Below, piece by piece: positions 26,442-34,503 of a stretch of DNA of 34,503 bases (its first letter is position 1; each line of letters opens with the position of its first letter). The translations under genes and the position numbers were made by a program. Under the pieces are notes generated by a model. The model searched no databases. It was not told the DNA's origin and saw only the letters and a list, made by a program, of their open reading frames with translations. The stretch spans positions 1 to 34,503 of the forward strand of contig DUQV01000040.1 of the NCBI GenBank assembly GCA_012837605.1, given 5' to 3'. This DNA is from Clostridiales bacterium (lineage in GTDB: Bacteria; Bacillota; Clostridia; Lachnospirales; Lachnospiraceae).

Positions 26442-28064
26442 ATGTATAAGGTTTTTTTAGTAGAAGACGAAATAACCATAAGAGAGGGTATCAAGAATAA
26501 AATACGCTGGGAAGACGAAGGTTTTAAAATCGTTGGAGATGAGAGTGACGGGGAATTAGCATATCCGCTTATAATTAAGGAACAGCCGGATATCTTGATT
26601 ACAGACATCAGAATGCCATTCATGGACGGTCTTGAGCTGTGCAAATTATTAAGAAAGGACATGCCGCAGCTCAAGATTATTATTGTAAGCGGATACAGTG
26701 ATTTTGGATATGCACAGCAGGCTATTGATATCGGTGTAAATGAATATCTGTTAAAGCCTATAACATCAACCAAGCTGCTTGCTGCCGTTAAAAATGCTGC
26801 TTCGGCAATTGAAAAGGAACGTAGAGAGAAACAGATACTGGAGCAGTATCAGCAATTAGTATATGAGAAACAGGGGGAGAAAAGAAAAGAATTCTTCAAT
26901 GCTTTAATCAGTAAGAAAATGTCTCTGTCACAGATTGTCGAACAGGAGAAGGAACTGGGCATCAATATGGTGGCCAGTGTATTTTGCATTATACTGTTTC
27001 AATTCAGAATGCATGAAGATATGTATGAATACTCGAATGAGATAGTGCAGTGTGAGATAAAAATGATGGATATTTTGGGGAAATACAGTAATGTGAAAGT
27101 ATTTGAACGTGATATAGATGGCTGGGCTTTTATCCTTCTGGGTGAGGATGAAAAGCAGATTAGGGATCTAACTGATGAATTGTGTAATCTTTTGATAAGA
27201 ATCTGTGATAACAAGGTACACTATTTTGGGGGGATAGGAAGACCTGTTCACCGAATCCGCGACCTGCAGCAGTCATATCGTGATGCTAACAGTGCATTTT
27301 CTCTTAGGTATTTTGATATCACAGATCAGTTTTTATCTTATAATGATGTACGTGATATAAAGGCACAGATTGTAAACAGAGTCAATGTCAGCGAGATGAA
27401 CCTGGAGAATCTTGACAGGAAGCTGTTGGAGGATTTCTTAAAGAGGGGCACTGTTAATGATATAGATGAATTCGTAGACAGCTATTTTGACGGTTTCGGT
27501 ACTAAAGCCATGAACTCTGCTTTATTCAGACAATATATAATAATGGACGTATATTCTGTTATTACAAAATTTTTAAAGAGTCTTAATTGTCCGAAGGAGA
27601 AAACAGACGGCTTTATTAAAAGCATGAATATAGCCTCAGAGCAGCTTTACAGATTGAGTGACTGCAGCAAATTTTACAGGACAATTCTTAAGAAGGCGAT
27701 TGATATACGGAATAAAAGCAGCTTAAAGCGATATGCGGGGCTTATTGAGCAGGCAAAGGAATATATGCATCAAAACTATGCAATGAGTGATCTGTCTCTT
27801 GATAAGGTTGCATCAACTGTTAATGTCAGCCCTAATTATTTCAGTACACTTTTTAATCAGGAAACAGGAATGACGTTTATTGAATATCTGACAAATATCC
27901 GTATGGAAAAAGCGAAGGATTATTTAAGATGCTCTGCCAATAAGATTACTGAGATAGGATATCTGGTAGGATATCAGGATTCCCATTATTTCAGCTACAT
28001 ATTCAAGAAAACACAGAACTGTACCCCATCGGAATACAGGCTGTCGGGTAAAGGTGAGGAATGA
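26442..28064 (+). CDS. Response regulator with AraC-type DNA-binding domain (YesN family)
   Basis: REC domain (VFLVEDEITIREGIKNKI, DILITDIRMPFMDGLE, LKPITSTKL); AraC HTH (LSLDKVASTVNVSPNYFSTLFNQETGMTFIEYLTNIRMEKAKDYL...YFSYIFKKTQNCTPSEYR). Confidence 0.93.
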   Translation: MYKVFLVEDEITIREGIKNKIRWEDEGFKIVGDESDGELAYPLIIKEQPDILITDIRMPFMDGLELCKLLRKDMPQLKIIIVSGYSDFGYAQQAIDIGVNEYLLKPITSTKLLAAVKNAASAIEKERREKQILEQYQQLVYEKQGEKRKEFFNALISKKMSLSQIVEQEKELGINMVASVFCIILFQFRMHEDMYEYSNEIVQCEIKMMDILGKYSNVKVFERDIDGWAFILLGEDEKQIRDLTDELCNLLIRICDNKVHYFGGIGRPVHRIRDLQQSYRDANSAFSLRYFDITDQFLSYNDVRDIKAQIVNRVNVSEMNLENLDRKLLEDFLKRGTVNDIDEFVDSYFDGFGTKAMNSALFRQYIIMDVYSVITKFLKSLNCPKEKTDGFIKSMNIASEQLYRLSDCSKFYRTILKKAIDIRNKSSLKRYAGLIEQAKEYMHQNYAMSDLSLDKVASTVNVSPNYFSTLFNQETGMTFIEYLTNIRMEKAKDYLRCSANKITEIGYLVGYQDSHYFSYIFKKTQNCTPSEYRLSGKGEE

Positions 28065-29557
28065 ATAATATCAACAGTAAAAAGCAAATTAAATACCCGT
28101 TAAGATTTAAGCTCTTCATGGTAGCCGCTGTCATCATCGTTCCGATGATTATTCTGGCGGTTTATCAGATGGCAGCTCTTCATAACTATAGTACTGCATA
28201 CGATGCAATAGTACGAAGGATTACCTCTGCGAACAATTACAACCTAAATTTCAAAGAGGAAATGGATGAAAGTATGTATAAGATTGTTGTAGAATCAGTA
28301 ACCTTCGATGAGATTGATGAGAACAGTGATTTGATAAATCCTTATACTCTGATAGAAGATGCCGAAGAGAATTTCACGAAGCTTCAGGAGATAACCTCCA
28401 ACAGAGACAGCTTAGACTGGATCAAACGAATCCTGCTTAATCTTGATACACTAAAGGACAGAATCAATGAAATACGTGAAAATCTCAAGGAAACAGGAAA
28501 TTATGAGAAAAATATTGAGATGCTTGAATCTGATATCTATATTCTGACCGAGCTGTTTCAGGAAGAGATACAGTATTATATTTATTATGAAACACAGAAT
28601 CTTGAAGCTATAAGACAGAGCCTTGACGAGCAGGTAGCCAAAGTTATATTGACAATGATTGTAGCACTCACCTCTATCATAATTGCATCTGTGTTGGTTA
28701 ATATTCTTGTAACCGACAGTATTACAAAACCGATAAGGATGCTGTGCAGCAAGACAGCTATGGTTGCAAAGGGAGATTTTACAACCAGAACCACATGCGA
28801 TAATCATGATGAACTGGCTATTTTGTCCGACAGGTTTAACGATATGACAATCAAATTAGAGCAGCAGGTAAAAAGCATCAAGCTGGAACAGGAAAATTTA
28901 AGATATATGGAATCAAAGCTCCTACAGACACAGATAAATCCTCATTTCTTATATAATACATTGGACACAATTATTTGGCTGATAGAGGTTGAGAAAAGCA
29001 AAGAAGCAATAGACATAGTAGTAGCTCTATCTGAGTTTTTCAGAATTGTCGTAAGCAAGGGAAAGGATTTTATTACGATTCGGGAAGAGGAGATACATAT
29101 TAAGAGCTATCTTCAGATACAGCAATCGAGGTATAAGGATATCTTAACCTATGAGATTAACATACCTGAAGAACTGTATGCATATCAGATACTGAAGCTG
29201 ACACTGCAGCCGATTATCGAGAATTCATTATATCATGGTATTAAGAAGCAGAGAGCAAAGGGTAAGATAACAGTAACCGGTGATATTAAGGATGATGTCA
29301 TATACTTTCATGTGATTGATAACGGAGTTGGAATGGATGAAGAGGAACTGAATGCCTTAAGAAAAGAAATTGAGCTGCCCGGAAGTAAACAGAGTACAGG
29401 CTTCGGACTCGCTAATGTAAATAAGAGAATTAAGCTTATTTATGGGAATGACTACGGGCTTAGCATACAGAGTAAAAAGGGAGAAGGTACGGATATTATG
29501 ATCAAATTCCCCGCAAGGTTGATGGAGAATAAGGGAATCGAGGTGGGCTATGAATAG
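28061..29557 (+). CDS. LytS/YesM-family sensor histidine kinase with helical extracytoplasmic domain and HAMP
   Basis: ATGA overlap with RR; TM-helical domain-TM-HAMP; QINPHFLYNTLDTIIWLIE, IIENSLYHGIKKQ, DNGVGMDEEEL, GFGLANVNKRI. Confidence 0.92.
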   Translation: MNNINSKKQIKYPLRFKLFMVAAVIIVPMIILAVYQMAALHNYSTAYDAIVRRITSANNYNLNFKEEMDESMYKIVVESVTFDEIDENSDLINPYTLIEDAEENFTKLQEITSNRDSLDWIKRILLNLDTLKDRINEIRENLKETGNYEKNIEMLESDIYILTELFQEEIQYYIYYETQNLEAIRQSLDEQVAKVILTMIVALTSIIIASVLVNILVTDSITKPIRMLCSKTAMVAKGDFTTRTTCDNHDELAILSDRFNDMTIKLEQQVKSIKLEQENLRYMESKLLQTQINPHFLYNTLDTIIWLIEVEKSKEAIDIVVALSEFFRIVVSKGKDFITIREEEIHIKSYLQIQQSRYKDILTYEINIPEELYAYQILKLTLQPIIENSLYHGIKKQRAKGKITVTGDIKDDVIYFHVIDNGVGMDEEELNALRKEIELPGSKQSTGFGLANVNKRIKLIYGNDYGLSIQSKKGEGTDIMIKFPARLMENKGIEVGYE

Positions 29558-30653
29558 AAATCATAAGATTTTGGTATGGATTATCTTTATCTGCCTGTTT
29601 GTTCTGTCAAGCTGCAGTCTGAACCCATTGAAGGATCTTCAAAGCATTGAAACAGATAACACTGATGATATAGATTCTGATCTGATTATTGTAGGCTTCT
29701 CACAGCTTGGTTCAGAATCGGACTGGAGGACAGCAAATACAAAATCCATTCAGAATGCTCTTACTAAAGAAAATGGTTTTTCGTTGATATTTGCAAACGG
29801 AAGACAGAAGCAGGAAAACCAGATAAAGGATGTAAGAAGCTTTATATTTCAGGAGGTTGATTACATTGTAATTGCACCTGTAACAGAAAACGGATGGGAT
29901 ACGGTGCTTACGGAAGCAAAGGAAGCCGGTATACCTGTGGTTATTGTAGATAGAATGATTGATACAAAGGATGAAAGCCTTTATATTGCCTGGGTGGGTA
30001 CGGATAAATATGAAGAGGGAGTTAAGGCCGGACTATGGCTTGAAAAACACCTAAAAGAGCAAAACAGTAAGAACAATGTTTTGAATGAGGAAGGTACGGT
30101 ATCTGATGAAACAGAAAACCATGAAGACACGGCAGATAATGCAGAAGATTCGGATACTGTAAATATTGTTGTGCTTGAAGGCACCTTGAATTCAACAGCT
30201 CAGTTAGGACGCTCGAAGGGCTTTGAGGATGTAGCAAAACATAACGATAATTGGAACATCATTGCAAAGGAAAGCGGTGAGTTTACCAAAGCAAAGGGCA
30301 AGGAAGTAATGATAAAATTTTTGCAGGAGCATGATGATATTGATGTTTTGGTCTCTCAAAATGATGACATGACATTTGGAGCTATTGAAGCCATACATGA
30401 AGCCGGACTGACCTGTGGTGTTAACGGAGATATTACGATCATATCCTTTGATGCGGTATCAAAGGCTTTTGATATGATGGAAGCAGGTTATATAAATGTT
30501 GTTATCGAATGTAATCCTCTGCAGGGACCGCCTATAGCGGATATAATTACACGTTTGGAGAAAGGAGAAAAGGTTCCTAAGATAACCTATGTGGAAGGAC
30601 AGGTTTTTGAAGCTGAGAATGCCGGTAGAGACCGTATAGGACGGACATACTAA
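29550..30653 (+). CDS. Periplasmic-type sugar-binding lipoprotein (YtfQ/XylF-like), probable sensor partner of the adjacent histidine kinase
   Basis: Lipobox LSSCSL; IVGFSQLGSESDWRTANTKSIQNAL, AKEAGIPVVIVDRM, DVLVSQNDDMTFGAIEAIHEAG, ECNPLQGPPIADII; 8-bp overlap with kinase gene. Confidence 0.85.
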   Translation: MNRNHKILVWIIFICLFVLSSCSLNPLKDLQSIETDNTDDIDSDLIIVGFSQLGSESDWRTANTKSIQNALTKENGFSLIFANGRQKQENQIKDVRSFIFQEVDYIVIAPVTENGWDTVLTEAKEAGIPVVIVDRMIDTKDESLYIAWVGTDKYEEGVKAGLWLEKHLKEQNSKNNVLNEEGTVSDETENHEDTADNAEDSDTVNIVVLEGTLNSTAQLGRSKGFEDVAKHNDNWNIIAKESGEFTKAKGKEVMIKFLQEHDDIDVLVSQNDDMTFGAIEAIHEAGLTCGVNGDITIISFDAVSKAFDMMEAGYINVVIECNPLQGPPIADIITRLEKGEKVPKITYVEGQVFEAENAGRDRIGRTY

Positions 30654-30771
30654 AAATCGGAAGAAATCAAACAATAATCATATGAATCCTAACCATTAAC
30701 ATTTTATAATCTCAAATTCAGTAAAAATGACTACCATGGCAGTAATAATTTCCGTATTATTTCTATTTACC

Positions 30772-30815
30772 ATTGAATATACTTGGAAATGTAAACAAGT
30801 ATATTCAATTTTTTT
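30772..30815 (+). terminator. Strong Rho-independent terminator hairpin in the leader of the second YtfQ-like gene
   Basis: ATTGAATATACTTG-N10-CAAGTATATTCAAT perfect 14-bp inverted repeat running into seven Ts; RBS GGGAGG and ATG (30832) follow immediately. Confidence 0.8.
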
Positions 30816-30831
30816 ATGGGAGGAAAGTAAT

Positions 30832-31803
30832 ATGAAAAAACTGTTTTCTGTTGTACTGGTTTTAATGATTATGCTTTCTTTGGCTGCTTGCGGCAAAGAC
30901 AGCAAAACCACAGGCAAAAAGGACAAAAAAATTACAGTTGGGGTTGTACAGACTAATGCTAATGAATCTGACTGGCGTACAGCTAACACAGACTCACTTA
31001 ATAATGCATTTAAGGAAGCCGGATTTGAGACAAAAATGGTTTTTGGTGAAGGTGATCATGCAAAACAGATTTCACAGGCACAGCAGCTTATTCAGGAAGA
31101 GGTTGACTATCTCGTAGTACTGGGTCTTCAGTCTGCAGGCTGGGAGGATGTGGCAAAGGCAGCTAAGGAAGCCGGAATACCATTTATTATGGCAGACCGT
31201 AAGCTTGATTTGTCAGAGGATCTCTATACCGCAATGGTTTGCTCAGACTTTGAAGCAGAAGGTAATAAGGCTGTTGAATGGCTTGAAAAACAGGCACTTT
31301 CTGATGTCAAAATTGTAGTACTTGGCGGTGATACCGGTTCTTCCGCACAGCTTGGCCGTTCCAAGGCTATTGAAGAAGGCGCTGCCAAAAACGGCTGGGA
31401 AATCGTATTCAACCAGAACATGAAGGGTTGGGACGAAACCCTTGCAAAACAGGCTGTTGCCGATCTTATAGCTTCCGGTACCGAATTTAATGTAGTCTAT
31501 GCAGAGAATGATAATATGGCTCGTGGTGCCTGCGACGCTATGAGTGCTGCCGGAATCACTTACGGTAAGAACGGGGATGTTAAGGTTATAGCATTTGACG
31601 CAAATAAATGGGCTCTTGAGAAGGTTCTCGCAGGCGAATTCAATCTTGATGTAGAATGTAATCCTCTTCATGGACCTCGTATTGTAAAACTGATTAATCA
31701 GCTTGAAGCCGGTGAAAAAGTTGAAAAGAACGCTTATGTTGATGAGGAAGTATTTGACTGTGATACCATCACAAGAGAGATTGTTGATGCACGAAGCTAT
31801 TAA
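30832..31803 (+). CDS. Sugar ABC transporter substrate-binding lipoprotein (YtfQ-like)
   Basis: MKKLFSVVLVLMIMLSLAACGKDSK lipoprotein signal; VGVVQTNANESDWRTANTDSLNNAF, AKEAGIPFIMADRKLD, VVYAENDNMARGACDAMSAAG, ECNPLHGPRIVKLI. ATG 30832 with GGGAGG; ORF-track start 30727 lies upstream of the terminator. Confidence 0.92.
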   Translation: MKKLFSVVLVLMIMLSLAACGKDSKTTGKKDKKITVGVVQTNANESDWRTANTDSLNNAFKEAGFETKMVFGEGDHAKQISQAQQLIQEEVDYLVVLGLQSAGWEDVAKAAKEAGIPFIMADRKLDLSEDLYTAMVCSDFEAEGNKAVEWLEKQALSDVKIVVLGGDTGSSAQLGRSKAIEEGAAKNGWEIVFNQNMKGWDETLAKQAVADLIASGTEFNVVYAENDNMARGACDAMSAAGITYGKNGDVKVIAFDANKWALEKVLAGEFNLDVECNPLHGPRIVKLINQLEAGEKVEKNAYVDEEVFDCDTITREIVDARSY

Positions 31804-31869
31804 TATGATAAATGTTTCAGCTTAAAACCTCTCCTTTTTAAGAATACATATTAGGATAGTGTAAATCGA

Positions 31870-31923
31870 AATGCGCGGCGCCGATTATGTGGATTATGTT
31901 CGCAGATTCCAGCACCGCGCATT
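31870..31923 (+). other. GC-rich stem-loop between SBP and ATPase genes
   Basis: AATGCGCGG (31870-31878) pairs with CCGCGCATT (31915-31923); loop contains tandem GATTATGT(G)GATTATGT. Confidence 0.55.
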
Positions 31924-31978
31924 CTATGATATGAAGCTTAAACATATTATCATAACTGATTGGAGGTTTGAAGGATAA
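31871..31978 (+). CDS. Possible small ORF / leader peptide (35 aa) upstream of the ATPase
   Basis: MRGADYVDYVRRFQHRAFYDMKLKHIIITDWRFEG*, stop 2 nt before the ATPase ATG; only a weak, distant RBS (AGGAT); overlaps the 31870-31923 hairpin. Confidence 0.2.
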   Translation: MRGADYVDYVRRFQHRAFYDMKLKHIIITDWRFEG

Positions 31979-31980
31979 CT

Positions 31981-33495
31981 ATGCAGGAAGCATTACTTAC
32001 TATGCAAGGGATTTATAAAAGCTTTCCCGGAGTACGTGCATTACAGAACGTAAGCTTCACTTTAAAAGAAGGTGAGATCCATGCCCTGATGGGTGAAAAC
32101 GGTGCAGGAAAGTCAACCTTAATTAAGGTTTTGACCGGAGTATACACGAAGGATGCCGGTGATATATATTTGAGGGGACATTATAAGCCGGTAAATATAA
32201 AATCGCCCCAAGAAGCACATAAGCTTGGGATAAGCACTGTGTATCAGGAAATCACATTATGCCCGAATCTGACGGTAGCCGAGAATCTGTTTATTGGAAG
32301 GACAGATGATGTATTCGTTAATTGGAGAAAAAACAACAACAGAGCCGCAGAGATTCTGGAGGGACTTAAGATACCTGCCAAGCCGACACAGCAACTGTCT
32401 AACTGCTCCATAGCAGTTCAACAGATGGTAGCGATTGCCCGTGCTGTCGATATGGACTGCAAAGTATTGATTCTGGATGAGCCTACATCATCTCTTGACG
32501 AACAGGAAGTGGCTAAGTTATTTGCTTTGATGCGTGAACTTAAGGGCAGAGGAGTCGGAATAATATTTGTAACTCATTTTCTTGAACAAATGTATGAGAT
32601 ATGCGATAAAGTTACTGTCCTGCGAGGCGGTGAGCTTGTTGGTGAATATATGGTATCGGAATTGCCCCGTGTTGAATTGGTTGCCAAGATGTTGGGTAAG
32701 GAACTGGGAGATCTGGCCGGTATACATAATGAAGCGAAAGCTTGTAAAGATGAATCTAAGACGGTAATAATTGAAGCAGAAGGTCTGTCTAGTACTTCCG
32801 GCATAAAACCATTTGATTTCAAAGCATACAAAGGTGAAGTAACAGGCTTTGCGGGATTGCTTGGCTCGGGAAGAAGCGAATGTGTGCGTGCTATTTTTGG
32901 TGCAGACAAAGTAATAAAAGGAAAACTGCGGATTAAGGGTGAGAATGTCAATATTACATCACCTATAAAAGCCATGAAAAAGGGAGTCGGTTACCTGTCC
33001 GAGGATCGAAAGAGAGACGGAATAATTGGTGATTTGTCGGTACGGGAGAATATCATACTTGCCCTGCAGGCTATGAGAGGATTTTTCAGACCGTTCACTA
33101 ATGCTCAGGCACAGGCTTTCGCAGAAGAATATATAAAGATACTCGGTATTAAAACCGCTTCAATCGACACCCCGGTTAACTCTCTGTCAGGAGGAAATCA
33201 ACAAAAGGTAATTCTTGCACGATGGCTGCTCACTCATCCGGATTATCTAATTCTTGATGAGCCTACACGCGGAATTGATATAGGCACGAAAGTAGAGATT
33301 CAAAAGCTTGTATTAAAGCTTGCATCTGAAGGCATGAGCATCACATTTATATCCTCGGAGATTGAGGAGATGCTTCGTACATGTTCAAGACTTATAGTCA
33401 TGCGTGACTTGTACGTGGTAGGCGAATTGGAAGGTGACGACATGACACAGGATAAAATCATGTATACAATAGCGGGGGTGAGTGATACAAAATGA
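31981..33495 (+). CDS. Sugar ABC transporter ATP-binding protein (RbsA/YtfR/MglA-like, two nucleotide-binding domains)
   Basis: GENGAGKSTLIKVLTG Walker A, LILDEPTSSLDEQE, second domain GLLGSGRSECVRAIFGADK, LSGGNQQKVILARWL, LILDEPTRGIDIGTK. Confidence 0.95.
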   Translation: MQEALLTMQGIYKSFPGVRALQNVSFTLKEGEIHALMGENGAGKSTLIKVLTGVYTKDAGDIYLRGHYKPVNIKSPQEAHKLGISTVYQEITLCPNLTVAENLFIGRTDDVFVNWRKNNNRAAEILEGLKIPAKPTQQLSNCSIAVQQMVAIARAVDMDCKVLILDEPTSSLDEQEVAKLFALMRELKGRGVGIIFVTHFLEQMYEICDKVTVLRGGELVGEYMVSELPRVELVAKMLGKELGDLAGIHNEAKACKDESKTVIIEAEGLSSTSGIKPFDFKAYKGEVTGFAGLLGSGRSECVRAIFGADKVIKGKLRIKGENVNITSPIKAMKKGVGYLSEDRKRDGIIGDLSVRENIILALQAMRGFFRPFTNAQAQAFAEEYIKILGIKTASIDTPVNSLSGGNQQKVILARWLLTHPDYLILDEPTRGIDIGTKVEIQKLVLKLASEGMSITFISSEIEEMLRTCSRLIVMRDLYVVGELEGDDMTQDKIMYTIAGVSDTK

Positions 33496-34503
33496 GTAAG
33501 AATAATAACAGGAAGCTTGACACAAGCCGGTTAGTACCATTTATTAAACGGCTTATCAGACACAGATTGTTTATTCCTATAGCTTTTCTGGTATTTCTGC
33601 TGTTAATAAATATATTTATCAAACCGGGTTTTCTAAAGATCGGATTAGGAAAAGACAGCAGCGGTAATCCGGTTTTGATAGGTAATATAGTAAACATCTT
33701 AAATAATGCAACAGAGCTTGTTATACTTGCAATTGGTATGACATTGGTAACAACCTGTTCAAGAGGTCAGGACATAAGTGTTGGCTCTACTATTGCGATT
33801 GTCGGGGGAGTTGTTATGCGTGTGTTATGCGGAAATGAAACCCAGCCTGTGGATTTAAAGGCTCCGATAATTGTTGCATTTATACTTGGCTGTCTTGCAG
33901 GAATGGCCTGTGGTGTATTTAATGGTATTCTTGTTTCAAAGTTTAATATTCAGCCTATGGTGGCAACACTTATTCTGTTTACTGCAGGTCGCTCAATAGG
34001 CTCTATGGCTATGGGAGGGCTAAAGCCTAAGGCTGTGGCCAGCTTCGGATATTACGGAAATTTTATTCCGGGCTTTCCAATACCGACACCGATACTAATT
34101 ACTGTGGTTGTTATTGTTATAACATATATCGCATTGAAAAAAACAAACCTCGGATTGTATACCCGTGCCGTAGGTATAAATGATAAATCCTCAAGACTGA
34201 ATGGTCTGAACCCTGCAAGAATAAAGCTTATGGCATATGTTATTATGGGCCTGTGTGTAGGTATAGCAGGCTTTGTTCAATCAAGCAGGGTACAGACGGT
34301 CAATCCTTATACTATAGTACCCGGCATTGAGATGGATGCAATATTGGCAGTTGCCCTTGGAGGCAATTCATTAGGAGGAGGAACACTTAATATTCCCGGT
34401 TCGATAGTCGGAGCATATACCATACAGACACTGACATCGATGCTGACAACACTTAATGTCAATACGAATGCCGTACCGGTCTTTAAGGCTGTAATTATCA
34501 TTA
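33492..34503 (+). CDS. Sugar ABC transporter permease (RbsC/YtfT-like), 3' end beyond window
   Basis: ATGA overlap with ATPase stop. Manual translation MSKNNNRKLDTSRLVPFIKRLIRHRLFIPIAFLVFLLLINIFIKPGF...ELVILAIGMTLVTTCSRGQDISVGSTIAIVGG...FNIQPMVATLILFTAGRSIG...DAILAVALGGNSLGGGTLNIPGSIVGAYTIQTL; open to window end and missing from the ORF track. Confidence 0.92.
   Translation, partial: MSKNNNRKLDTSRLVPFIKRLIRHRLFIPIAFLVFLLLINIFIKPGFLKIGLGKDSSGNPVLIGNIVNILNNATELVILAIGMTLVTTCSRGQDISVGSTIAIVGGVVMRVLCGNETQPVDLKAPIIVAFILGCLAGMACGVFNGILVSKFNIQPMVATLILFTAGRSIGSMAMGGLKPKAVASFGYYGNFIPGFPIPTPILITVVVIVITYIALKKTNLGLYTRAVGINDKSSRLNGLNPARIKLMAYVIMGLCVGIAGFVQSSRVQTVNPYTIVPGIEMDAILAVALGGNSLGGGTLNIPGSIVGAYTIQTLTSMLTTLNVNTNAVPVFKAVIII

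Noticed and set aside
31243-31671. 142-aa minus-strand ORF
   Set aside because: Antisense to the YtfQ-like SBP gene with no recognizable domain or RBS support.
32574-32975. 133-aa minus-strand ORF
   Set aside because: Antisense shadow within the ABC ATPase gene.
1-34503. CRISPR arrays, tRNA/rRNA genes, transposases, phage or toxin-antitoxin modules
   Set aside because: Scanned by eye and found no regularly spaced repeats, RNA gene signatures or mobile-element proteins; a tool-based scan would be needed to exclude small elements.

Overview
AT-rich Firmicutes-type (probably clostridial/Lachnospiraceae-like) chromosomal window. Essentially all convincing genes are on the + strand; the minus-strand ORFs look like shadows. 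From left to right: (1) a LysM plus GH18-like protein that seems to have lost the GH18 catalytic acids; (2) a GH31 alpha-glycosidase with a strong terminator; (3) a relic zone with an orphan C-terminal reading frame and a decayed serpin pseudogene; (4) a DNA-repair cassette of Y-family polymerase, YolD-like protein and O6-alkylguanine methyltransferase; (5) a TetR regulator with candidate operators on both sides, and apbE; (6) a YesM/YesN-type two-component system; (7) a ~12.5 kb operon-like block with two solute-binding proteins (one a 940-aa fusion to carbohydrate-binding-like domains), four MalF/MalG-type permeases, a membrane-anchored NHL/TPR protein, a Yip1-family membrane protein and a large secreted DUF5696-like protein, but no ATPase; (8) a GH5 glycosidase; (9) a second YesN/LytS-type pair with its own sugar-binding lipoprotein (XylFII-LytS/YesN-like three-component arrangement); (10) a YtfQRT-like sugar ABC importer running off the right edge. 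The best candidate for an under-described system is block 7 with its putative regulators. A tandem 11-bp repeat with 22-bp period abuts a predicted promoter in front of it. All homology calls are by eye from motifs; no searches were run.
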